Source: CAZJNX01 sp964547415
Lineage (GTDB): Bacteria; Pseudomonadota; Alphaproteobacteria; Rhizobiales; Amorphaceae
NCBI GenBank assembly: GCA_964547415.1
Contig: CAZJNX010000084.1
Span: forward strand, 1-19,289
Direction: 5' to 3'
Length of the DNA stretch: 19,289 bases
The notes under the pieces were generated by a model. The model made no database searches and was not told where the DNA came from. It saw nothing but the letters and a program-made list of their open reading frames with translations. Shown here in pieces: positions 1-6,329 of this stretch. Position numbers and translations under genes: made by a program. Positions within the stretch are counted from its first letter, which is position 1. Every line of letters begins with the position of its first letter.

Positions 1-247
1 CGGCCATACAGGAGGCGGGCGGCGCGCGCAGCCGTTTCGGCGCGCACGGGCGGGAAATGGCCGGCCTGTTGAAAACGGCGCGCGGGCGGGACCGGGCGGG
101 CGGCGAGAACGGGCGGGTGCGCGGGCGGATGGCGAAGGCGAAGGCGCGGCGCCGGACGCGGTCGCGACCGTGCGCGACATATCGTCGCAGCCCTCGCGCG
201 GACACGCCTCGCCAGGTCCCGCGCCGAGGGCGGGCGCAGCCTCTCGG
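1..247. other. Window-edge stretch with no recognisable gene
   Basis: I see no convincing gene here. A 74-codon open frame at 57-281 on the plus strand is rich in Arg, Gly and Pro and runs opposite to the better-supported small gene ending at 248, so it looks like a GC-driven chance frame. No tRNA-like fold or clear terminator with a T-tract is visible. Confidence 0.5.
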
Positions 248-481
248 TCAGGAGGGAAGGTGCGTTCGTCCCTCGAGGTAGCGGGCGTAAACGTCCACCG
301 CCCCATCCTCCCCATCCTCCAGCTCGTCCCGGGCCGTCTTGAGGAGGCGGGCGCAGCTGAACAGCCCGTTCCGCTCCGCCTCGTCGATCGCGTAGTCGAT
401 CAGGCGCCTGAGGGCGACGATATCCTCCCGGGACGCTCCGGTGCCGGACGATGTCGATGCCGGTCCCGCGACCTTCACCAT
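248..481 (-). CDS. Small helical hypothetical protein
   Basis: This encodes a 77-residue soluble protein of unknown function. Residues 1-17 are low-complexity (Ser, Thr, Gly, Ala). From about residue 18 it looks like two amphipathic helices (the stretch around LRRLIDYAIDEAERNGL, then ARLLKTARDELE), with one Cys at position 43. There is no signal peptide or membrane segment. The ATG at 481 was chosen because a GGAG lies about 9 bases upstream; the frame stays open up to 598, but the extra N-terminus is Arg/Ser/Pro-rich and has no ribosome site. The gene is divergent from the SARP regulator. The 218-bp gap between them holds direct repeats of SARP-operator geometry that face this gene, so it may be a regulator target (inference). 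No family is recognised. Confidence 0.6.
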   Translation of the reverse strand: MVKVAGPASTSSGTGASREDIVALRRLIDYAIDEAERNGLFSCARLLKTARDELEDGEDGAVDVYARYLEGRTHLPS

Positions 482-531
482 GGCTTCGCTCTCCGATTGG
501 GGCGAAATGCCCACACAACCGCTCGGTGCAT

Positions 532-546
532 GTCGTACGCTACGAC
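532..546. repeat. Inverted repeat GTCGTA-CGC-TACGAC
   Basis: A perfect 6-bp inverted repeat with a 3-bp centre lies in the divergent gap between the small gene (start 481) and the SARP gene (start 700). On the minus strand it overlaps the candidate -10 element TAGCGT. It could be an operator half-site pair or chance. Confidence 0.4.
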
Positions 547-549
547 TCG

Positions 550-567
550 ACCGTGATTCCACCGTGA
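550..567 (-). promoter_or_regulatory. Candidate SARP-type heptamer direct repeat
   Basis: ACCGTGA occurs at 550-556 and again at 561-567, which is a 7-bp repeat with a 4-bp spacer (11-bp period). Read on the minus strand it is TCACGGT-N4-TCACGGT-N7-TAGCGT, where TAGCGT (537-542) could be a -10 box upstream of the small gene starting at 481. SARP regulators are known to bind heptameric direct repeats of 11-bp period placed about 8 bp upstream of a -10 box. A second repeat, GAAAGGTGGC at 566-575 and 587-596 (21-bp period), overlaps it. The pattern is seen directly; the operator role is inferred. Confidence 0.45.
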
Positions 568-596
568 AAGGTGGCGCTCCCCGGTCGAAAGGTGGC
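566..596. repeat. Direct repeat GAAAGGTGGC, 21-bp period
   Basis: Two exact 10-bp copies lie at 566-575 and 587-596, two helical turns apart, between the divergent small gene and the SARP gene. The first copy is also part of a CCACC-N6-GGTGG inverted repeat (559-574). This may be a tandem regulator site; no binder can be named from sequence. Confidence 0.45.
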
Positions 597-699
597 ATCG
601 TGTGGCCGCGGGTGCGGAACGGGACTTGAAAAGCGGGGCGCTTCGTTTCCTTATTCCGCGAAACGCGACATCGCGTCGCTCCGGGCTGGCGAAGGGAAC

Positions 700-2757
700 A
701 TGCGGGTCTTCACGTTGTGCGTCCTCGGGGCGCCGACGCTCATCAGCGGGGAGGACGGCCCGGTCCGCTTCCTGTCCAGGAAGGCGGAGGCGCTTTTCGT
801 CTACCTCGCCCTGAGGTCCGGCCGCGCGGCGACCCGAGAGCGGCTGAGCGGCCTTCTGTGGGGGAATGCGGCGGACGGGCGGGCGCGGGCCTCGCTCCGC
901 CAGTGTCTGCGCCAGCTCTCGGCGATCCACTGTCGGGAGGGCAGCCCCCTCGTGTGCAGCGACCGCAACGCGGTGTGGATAAACAGCGAGCGCTTCCGCG
1001 TCGACGCCGAAGAGGTGCTAGACGCCCTGGAGCGGCCCTCGCCGGAAGCCATCGAGACGGTGTGGCAGGCGGTTCGTGGGCCCATCCTGGACGGGGCGGA
1101 GATCGGGGAGGGGGACTACGACGAGGCGATCGGGCGCTACCGCCAATGGCTGGAGGTGCGGCTCGTCTCACGCCTCGAGAGCCTCGTTTGCGTCGGCGAC
1201 GTGGCGGACGCGGGAGGGGTGGCGATGGCCGACCGCTGCGCCGAGGCGCTCCTCAAGGTGGAGCCGGTGAGCGATGCGGCCAACCGCTGGTTGATCGAGC
1301 GTTCCCTCGACGGGAACCGAGCCGACCGCGCGCTGCGGCTGTTCGCGCGCTACCGCCACCGCCTCGAGGTCGACCTCGGGCTTCCCCCGCCGCCCGATCT
1401 CGCAGCCCGCATCGAGCGGCTGCGCACCCCCGAGGCCGTCGACGGCGCGGCGGCCGATCCCGGGGCAAGGGCGCTCGCGGCGGCGCGGCCGGTGGGGCCC
1501 GCGATGCCGGCCCAGCCGCCGCCCCCGGCGGCCGGCGTCACCGCGGCGGACGTCGGGCTCGGCCAGCCCCGCTTGTGCGTCCGGCGAGAGCCGTCCTATC
1601 ATCCGCTTCCGGACCTTTTCGGCTTCGCCGTCGACGAGGTGCTCTTCCAGCTCTCGAAGTTCCGCGACCTGCGCGTCTTCGACGATGGCGGGGCGGACGG
1701 AACGCGGCGGGTCGCCTTTTCTCCGGCGGTCGAATCGGATGTCAGGCTGGCGGTCACCTGCCATCCGGAGCGGCGGACCATCCACCTGTCGGTGACCGAC
1801 GCCCGCTCGGGCGAGATCCTGTTCCGCGAGCGCCTGTCGCCCGAGGTGCTGGAGGAACGGGGGGCGGCGGATCTCGCCATCGCCCGCTGCGTCAACGCCC
1901 TCGAGCAGGACGTCCTCACCTGCCACGCGCGCCGCACGAGGGGGGCGACCACCTACGGACGGTGGCTCGAGGCGTTCGAGCTCATGAACGTCTTCGACGC
2001 GGCGTCGGACGAGCGCGCCTTCGCCATGCTGGAGCGGATGGCCGACGATCCGGTCGACCGGCGCCTCAGCGTGGTCCACTCGTCCATGGGGTCCATCCTC
2101 ATGAAGCGTCGGCTGATGGTGCCGGGAGCGGACCGGGACGGCAGCGGCCTCGAGCGCGCGGCGGCACTCGCCCGCACGGCCCTGTCGGTGGACCCGCTCG
2201 AGCCCTTCAACCACGTGATCGCGGGCTGGGCGGCGCTGCAGCGCCGGGACTACGCGAACGGGCTCGCGGCCTTCGACCATGCCCTGCGGCTCAATTCGTA
2301 CTCGGCCCGCGTCAACATGGCCGCGGCGGAGGCCTACGGCTACGCCGGCGACCCGGCGACGGCGCGCACGCTCGCCAACAAGGCGATGACGCTCGTCTCC
2401 CCCCGCGCGCCGCCCTATTTCTACGGCTACACGGCCATGATCGAGTTCATGGCCGGCAACGTCGACGCGTGCCTCGCCCTCGTGGAACGGGCGCCGGAGA
2501 ACAACGAGATGCGGGCCCTGAAGGTGGCCGCCCTCGCGCGCCGCGGCTCGCTCGCCGAGGCGAGCCGTGGTGCGGACGCCCTCGTGGCCAGCGCCTTGTC
2601 CGGCGCCCCCGCGCACGTCGACCGTCACGAGTTCGGCCGCTGGCTGACCGACACGGTCATGTTTCGCGACCCCGCGGTGCGCTCGTCGTGGGTCGAGGGG
2701 CTGGCGGCGGCGGGCCTGCAGCTTCCGCCGCCGCCGCACGCCGCCGCCGAGGGCTGA
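700..2757 (+). CDS. SARP/BTAD-family transcriptional regulator with TolB-like and TPR regions
   Basis: This is a 685-residue cytoplasmic regulator. Residues 1-95 fit the OmpR-like winged-helix DNA-binding domain of SARP activators (RVFTLCVLGAPTLISG opening, then LSRKAEALFVYLAL and RERLSGLLW). Residues 100-242 fit the bacterial transcriptional activator (BTAD) helical domain, ending in LFARYRHRLEVDLGLPPPP. A Pro/Ala linker follows (245-290). Residues 300-410 resemble the TolB-N-like segment of large proteobacterial SARPs and adenylate-cyclase-type regulators (FAVDEVLFQLSKFRDLRVFD). Residues 415-630 look like TPR helices. The ATG at 700 was chosen because the DNA-binding fold begins there and GAAGGG precedes it; the frame stays open upstream to 571. 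The gene is convergent with the NHLP precursor, 6 bp away, and likely regulates the neighbouring peptide locus (inference). There is no AAA/NB-ARC ATPase domain as in the large Streptomyces SARPs. Confidence 0.85.
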   Translation: MRVFTLCVLGAPTLISGEDGPVRFLSRKAEALFVYLALRSGRAATRERLSGLLWGNAADGRARASLRQCLRQLSAIHCREGSPLVCSDRNAVWINSERFRVDAEEVLDALERPSPEAIETVWQAVRGPILDGAEIGEGDYDEAIGRYRQWLEVRLVSRLESLVCVGDVADAGGVAMADRCAEALLKVEPVSDAANRWLIERSLDGNRADRALRLFARYRHRLEVDLGLPPPPDLAARIERLRTPEAVDGAAADPGARALAAARPVGPAMPAQPPPPAAGVTAADVGLGQPRLCVRREPSYHPLPDLFGFAVDEVLFQLSKFRDLRVFDDGGADGTRRVAFSPAVESDVRLAVTCHPERRTIHLSVTDARSGEILFRERLSPEVLEERGAADLAIARCVNALEQDVLTCHARRTRGATTYGRWLEAFELMNVFDAASDERAFAMLERMADDPVDRRLSVVHSSMGSILMKRRLMVPGADRDGSGLERAAALARTALSVDPLEPFNHVIAGWAALQRRDYANGLAAFDHALRLNSYSARVNMAAAEAYGYAGDPATARTLANKAMTLVSPRAPPYFYGYTAMIEFMAGNVDACLALVERAPENNEMRALKVAALARRGSLAEASRGADALVASALSGAPAHVDRHEFGRWLTDTVMFRDPAVRSSWVEGLAAAGLQLPPPPHAAAEG

Positions 2758-2760
2758 GGG

Positions 2761-2774
2761 CGCTCAGCTGAGCG
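2761..2774. repeat. 14-bp perfect palindrome between convergent genes
   Basis: CGCTCAGCTGAGCG is a perfect palindrome. It starts 3 bp after the SARP stop codon and spans the stop codon and last codons of the NHLP precursor gene. It lacks a loop and a T-tract, so it is a weak candidate for a bidirectional terminator. Confidence 0.35.
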
Positions 2775-3159
2775 GGCGCATGCAGCCGAGCACGGCCATG
2801 GTGCCGAGCATCTTCAGATACTCGTGGTCGTTGGCCTTGAGGCGCGCGGAGTCCACCGCCTCGGGAAGCACGAGGTGGACCGTGTCGTCCGTGTCCTGGT
2901 GGACGACGACGTTGAGGCCCTGAAGGTTCTCCTCGGCCACGCCGGCCGAGCGCAGGTATTCGACCGGGTTCGCCACCAGGGCGGCACGCTTGTCCGGGTC
3001 GTTCGCCGCCTCGCCGAACGCCTTGCCGATCTGCGGAATGGCAGCCCTGTTGACCGCGATGCGCGCCATGCCTTCCCCCTTCAGGTCCTTCTTGATGATG
3101 CCTTCCAGATGATCGTCGAGGTCGATCGAATCGATGTCGATCCTGGCTTCGAACAGCAT
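2764..3159 (-). CDS. NHLP-leader RiPP precursor-like peptide
   Basis: This is a 131-residue protein resembling natural-product precursors with a nitrile-hydratase-like leader peptide. The family signature is seen at residues 57-99: KRAALVANPVEYLRSAGV, then GLNVVVHQDTDDTVHLVLP. It lacks the CxxCxC metal site of real nitrile hydratase alpha subunits, so it is not that enzyme. The last 32 residues (100-131) would be the modified part. They hold one Cys (126), one Thr (120) and two Ser (104, 131), and end in MAVLGCMRPLS. There is no Gly-Gly cleavage site. The ATG at 3159 was chosen because GGGAG lies 7 bases upstream; the open frame extends to 3234 but would overlap ycaO. The gene is divergent from the YcaO gene with a 53-bp gap. 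The leader call is fairly sure; the modification chemistry is inferred. Confidence 0.75.
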   Translation of the reverse strand: MLFEARIDIDSIDLDDHLEGIIKKDLKGEGMARIAVNRAAIPQIGKAFGEAANDPDKRAALVANPVEYLRSAGVAEENLQGLNVVVHQDTDDTVHLVLPEAVDSARLKANDHEYLKMLGTMAVLGCMRPLS

Positions 3160-3199
3160 GCTCCGTCTCCCTCTCTCTCGACCCGCCGGCCTTTCCACC

Positions 3200-3204
3200 G
3201 GGAG
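3200..3204 (+). promoter_or_regulatory. Ribosome binding site deciding the YcaO start
   Basis: GGGAG lies 8 bases before the GTG at 3213. It overlaps the alternative GTG at 3204, which therefore has no usable ribosome site. This favours the 3213 start. Confidence 0.55.
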
Positions 3205-3212
3205 TGCACAGA

Positions 3213-3222
3213 GTGTTAACAC
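3213..3222. repeat. Palindrome GTGTTAACAC over the YcaO start codon
   Basis: A perfect 10-bp AT-centred palindrome begins at the proposed GTG start codon, in the narrow gap between the divergent precursor and YcaO genes. It is notable in such GC-rich DNA and could be an operator. It is also coding sequence, so its role is unproven. Confidence 0.35.
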
Positions 3223-4463
3223 CTCAAGATGCAATTGCCAAGGTCAACAAACCAAAAATTGTTAAACTCTCCATCCCCGGCTGCCCGGCGTCGTTCGTGG
3301 TGGCGACGCCCGCCGCCGGCGACGGGCCGGCCTGGACGCACGCCTGGGGCATCGCGGCCGGGCGCGGCCTCGACGAAAAGGACGCCCTCGAATCAGCTCT
3401 CGCCGAAACGATCGAACGTATGAGCGTCTGGGCGCGCGGCCCCGATGACTTCCTTTTAAGAAAAAGAAGCCATGCCGACTCGATAGAAACAATCGAGCCG
3501 TCGCAATTCCTGCAATTCAGCGGTTGTCAAGCCGCTGATTTATTAACCTTGTGGCACGAAACTCGCCTTCCGGCAAGCGCGAATGTGGCGTTCGACGTGG
3601 AAAATCTGCACATGCCCATGCGCGCGCTGGGGGACGGACGCACCGTCCACGTGCCCGTGATCGCCGCCCTGTTCGGCGAGGAGCTGCGCCGCGGCTTCCC
3701 GCGGCAGATCTCCACCTCGGCCGGCACGGCCGCCCACACCCGCCCGGACGCGGCCCGCGACGCCGCCGTCCTCGAGCTGGTGGAGCGGGACGCGGTCGCC
3801 CTGTGGTGGTACCGCCGGCTCGTGCCCCGCCGCCTGCCGGACGCGCTCGCCCACGCCAGTCTTCCGGAGAGCCTCGCCGACTGGCTCAGCGGGCGCGAGC
3901 GCGTCACCCGCTTCCTCGACCTGCCGACGGACCTGCCGGCGAGCGTCGTCCTCGCCGTCTCCACCGACGGGGACGGGACGCTGCCGGCGATCGGGGTCGC
4001 GGCCCACCTCGAGCCGGAACGGGCGCTCCTGTCGGCGGCGCTCGAGATGCTGCAGGGGGAGATCTCGCTGAAGCTGATGGCGGACGCCCAGGCGCTCCCC
4101 GACCCGCCGCCGGTCCCGCCGCTCCTCGCCTTCGCCCGCGCGACGCGGCTGCCGGACGCCGGCTTCCTCGCGGGGCGGCCGGACGACCCGCTCGCGGGCC
4201 GGAAGACGCCGTTCGAGGAGCGGACGCCGCTGTCCATGGACGATCTCGTCGCCGCGTTCGTCCGGGCGGGGATCGACGTCTTCGTCGCCGACATCACCCG
4301 CCCCGAGCTCGGCCTGCCGTGCATGCGGGCGGTCTCGCCGCAGCTGCGCGACTGGGCGCCCCGGTTCGGCCCCGGCCGCCTCTACGAGGTGCCGGCCGCC
4401 CTCGGCCTCGCCCCGGCGGACGCCACCGAGGACGACCTCGCGCGCGAGCCCTTCCCGATCTGA
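3213..4463 (+). CDS. YcaO-domain protein, likely RiPP azoline- or thioamide-forming enzyme
   Basis: This is a 416-residue YcaO-family protein. These enzymes use ATP to activate peptide backbone amides, turning Cys/Ser/Thr into azolines or forming thioamides. The ATP/Mg motif SALAETIER is at 61-69 (Glu65, Glu68, Arg69). The second motif, LELVERD, is at 187-193 in a segment starting STSAGTAAH. A late segment (FVADITRPELGLPC, 357-370) matches the conserved C-terminal strand. The end, REPFPI, resembles the proline-rich tail of cyclodehydratase YcaO proteins. The adjacent divergent NHLP-type precursor suggests it is the substrate. No E1-like/Ocin-ThiF, TfuA or dehydrogenase gene is in the window. 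Two low-GC islands (3211-3270 and 3451-3550), with codons such as TTA, AGA and ATA, contrast with the rest and suggest transfer or recombination. The GTG start is at 3213; 3204 is the alternative. Confidence 0.85.
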   Translation: MLTPQDAIAKVNKPKIVKLSIPGCPASFVVATPAAGDGPAWTHAWGIAAGRGLDEKDALESALAETIERMSVWARGPDDFLLRKRSHADSIETIEPSQFLQFSGCQAADLLTLWHETRLPASANVAFDVENLHMPMRALGDGRTVHVPVIAALFGEELRRGFPRQISTSAGTAAHTRPDAARDAAVLELVERDAVALWWYRRLVPRRLPDALAHASLPESLADWLSGRERVTRFLDLPTDLPASVVLAVSTDGDGTLPAIGVAAHLEPERALLSAALEMLQGEISLKLMADAQALPDPPPVPPLLAFARATRLPDAGFLAGRPDDPLAGRKTPFEERTPLSMDDLVAAFVRAGIDVFVADITRPELGLPCMRAVSPQLRDWAPRFGPGRLYEVPAALGLAPADATEDDLAREPFPI

Positions 4464-4561
4464 AACCTCGCGGCGCTCGCCCCCGCCCCGCGCCCGTGCT
4501 ACCGGCGCGCGGGCGCAGCGCGCATCGGGCGCGCCGGCCCGACGCCCCGGAAGGGCCCGCC

Positions 4562-5464
4562 ATGGCCGCCATCGGTTCCCCCTCGACGCGCGCCATGCGC
4601 CGCTGCCCCGCGATCTTCCTCGCCTGCGCGGCCGCCCTCCTCCTTGCCGGCTGCGCGGGAGGGGAGGGGCCGTCCGCGCCCGGCCGGGCCGACTGCGCCT
4701 CGCCCGGGACCCTCGCCGACCGGGACGACGCCTTCGGCCGCCTGTTCGCGGACGTCGAGGCGTGCGTCACCACCGAGACGTTCCGGGAGGCGGGCGAGAC
4801 CTGGACGCTCCAGCTCGTGGACAGCGGCCGGCCGGGCCCCCTGTGGGTGCTTCCCCACGACGACGAGGACGCCGCGCTCTCGACCGCCGCCTTCGCCCTT
4901 TCCCGCTACGGCGGCACGGTGGTGGCGGTGGAGACCGGCGGGCGGCGCCTCAACGGGCGGATCGACCCGAACCGGGCCTTCTCCTCCCGCGCCAGCGCCT
5001 GCGAGGGCGCCGCCCCCCGCTACACCCGCGCCGTCCTGTCCCGCCGGAACCGGCGCTTCCCCGTGGTCGCCCTCCACACCAACGGGCCGCGCACGGCGGC
5101 GCGCGGCGGCTCGGGCGGCATCTCCATCCTCAGCCCACCCGACGGGGCGAGCGCTGTCCGTCCGCCGGCCGGCGCACCTCGCCTCGGCGGGGAGGACGAC
5201 CTCGTCATCGTCGCCTCCCGCGCCGGCGAGGGGGACCGGCGGCTGATGGCGGACGTCCGCGCCCTCAACGCGGCCGGCATCTACGTCCTCGTGGAGACGG
5301 TATCGGCGGATCGGAACGACTGCTCCCTCTCCCACCATGCGGCGCTCGCCGGCATCAGCCCCTACTTCAACGTGGAGGTGCGCCACGGCAACGCCGCGCT
5401 GCAGAAGCGCATGGTCTCCATCGTCATGGAGGTGGCGGGCGTCTCGCCCCGACCGGGCGCCTGA
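4562..5464 (+). CDS. Lipoprotein, putative M14-like zinc carboxypeptidase fold
   Basis: This is a 300-residue predicted lipoprotein. A basic start (RAMRR) and a hydrophobic stretch lead to the lipobox LAGC with Cys31, so it should be exported and lipidated. The mature part carries motifs in the order found in M14-type metallocarboxypeptidases: HxxE at 99-102 (HDDE), an Asn-Arg pair at 137-138 (DPNRAF, like the family's DLNRNF), His172 in LHTNG, and a late Glu273 in YFNVEVRHG that could be the catalytic Glu. Assignment to this superfamily is my inference from motif order, and substrates (peptidoglycan or peptides) are unknown. The ATG at 4562 was chosen because GGAAGGG lies 7 bases upstream; the internal ATG at 4595 has no ribosome site. 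It lies 98 bp after ycaO on the same strand, so it might share its transcript, though a link to the peptide locus is unproven. Confidence 0.7.
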   Translation: MAAIGSPSTRAMRRCPAIFLACAAALLLAGCAGGEGPSAPGRADCASPGTLADRDDAFGRLFADVEACVTTETFREAGETWTLQLVDSGRPGPLWVLPHDDEDAALSTAAFALSRYGGTVVAVETGGRRLNGRIDPNRAFSSRASACEGAAPRYTRAVLSRRNRRFPVVALHTNGPRTAARGGSGGISILSPPDGASAVRPPAGAPRLGGEDDLVIVASRAGEGDRRLMADVRALNAAGIYVLVETVSADRNDCSLSHHAALAGISPYFNVEVRHGNAALQKRMVSIVMEVAGVSPRPGA

Positions 5465-5558
5465 CGCGGCCTTCCTTGCATCCCGCCCGAAAGTGGCTTA
5501 ACCGCCGCGACTTGTTCCGGCACACTTTTCCCAGGCGGCAAGGCGGGGGCGCCCCCAC

Positions 5559-6329
5559 GTGATCAGGATCGAGGACGTCTCGCTCTCGTTCGGCGGCATC
5601 CGCGCCGTCGACCGGTGCAGCTTCGCGGTGGCGGAGGGGTCCATCACCGGCCTCATCGGCCCGAACGGGGCGGGCAAGACCACCCTCTTCAACATCGTGG
5701 CGGGCTTCCTGAGGCCCGATTCGGGCCGCGTCTTCCTCGACGGGGCCGACATCACCGGCATGCGCCCTGACCGGCTCTTCCACAGGGGCCTCGTGCGCAC
5801 CTTCCAGATCCCCCACGAGTTCTCCCGCATGACCGTGCGCGAGAACCTGATGGTGGTGCCCCCGGACCAGACGGGGGAGAACCTGCTGTCGTCCTGGTTC
5901 TCCTGGGGAAAGGTGCGGCGGCAGGACGCGGCGATCGCCGACAAGGCGGAGGAGGTGCTCGCCTTCCTCAACATCGCCCACGTGGCGGACGAGCTCGCCG
6001 GCAACCTGTCAGGCGGGCAGAAGAAGCTCCTCGACCTCGGCCGCACCATGATGACGGACGCCAAGGTGGTGCTCCTCGACGAGCCGGGGGCGGGCGTGAA
6101 CCGGACGCTGCTGGGCGACATCGTGCGCGCCATCCACCGCCTCAACAAGGAGCGGGGCTACACCTTCTGCCTGATCGAGCACGACATGGACGTGATCTCG
6201 GAGCTGTGCGACCCGATCGTGGTGATGGCCCAGGGCACGGTCCTGATGGAGGGCTCCATGGAGGCCGTGCGCGCCGACCCGCGGGTGCGCGAGGCCTACC
6301 TCGGCCACGCGGAGGAGGTGACGGCATGA
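5559..6329 (+). CDS. livG: ABC transporter ATP-binding protein, LivG type
   Basis: This is a 256-residue cytoplasmic ATPase of the branched-chain amino acid (HAAT) transporter class. It shows Walker A GPNGAGKTT (34-42), Q-loop Gln83, signature LSGGQ (150-154), Walker B VVLLDEP (170-176) and H-loop His208. Residue 177 onward reads GAGVN where most LivG proteins have AAGLN. The start is GTG at 5559. It opens a unit whose next gene overlaps its stop by four bases (ATGA). The true substrate cannot be read from the ATPase, since this class also carries urea, amides and other amino acids. No periplasmic binding protein gene is found in the window. Confidence 0.9.
   Translation: MIRIEDVSLSFGGIRAVDRCSFAVAEGSITGLIGPNGAGKTTLFNIVAGFLRPDSGRVFLDGADITGMRPDRLFHRGLVRTFQIPHEFSRMTVRENLMVVPPDQTGENLLSSWFSWGKVRRQDAAIADKAEEVLAFLNIAHVADELAGNLSGGQKKLLDLGRTMMTDAKVVLLDEPGAGVNRTLLGDIVRAIHRLNKERGYTFCLIEHDMDVISELCDPIVVMAQGTVLMEGSMEAVRADPRVREAYLGHAEEVTA

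Noticed and set aside
626..656. Promoter TTGAAA ... TTATTC upstream of the SARP gene
   Set aside because: The spacer is 19 bp and the -10 match is poor, so I could not support it.
717..2771. Long open frame overlapping the SARP gene in another frame (also 1168-2739 on the minus strand)
   Set aside because: Arg/Pro/Gly-rich translations without family features, mirroring the codon bias of the real SARP frame.
2764..3159. Nitrile hydratase alpha subunit
   Set aside because: The similarity is limited to the leader-type region and the CxxCxC metal-binding motif is missing; there is no beta subunit gene.
3219..3247. Leftward promoter for the precursor with TTGACC as -35 box
   Set aside because: With 16-18 bp spacing the -10 positions read GAGGTG, AGGTGT or GGTGTT, which do not resemble TATAAT.
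3503..3538. GCAATTC direct repeat and TCAGCGG-N8-CCGCTGA inverted repeat inside ycaO
   Set aside because: They lie within a clearly coding segment and are short; most simply a consequence of the local sequence, so not called as a functional element.
3551..4561. Open frame extending the lipoprotein upstream through ycaO
   Set aside because: The part before 4562 is Arg/Pro-rich and out of frame with the well-supported YcaO protein; signal peptide and ribosome site place the start at 4562.
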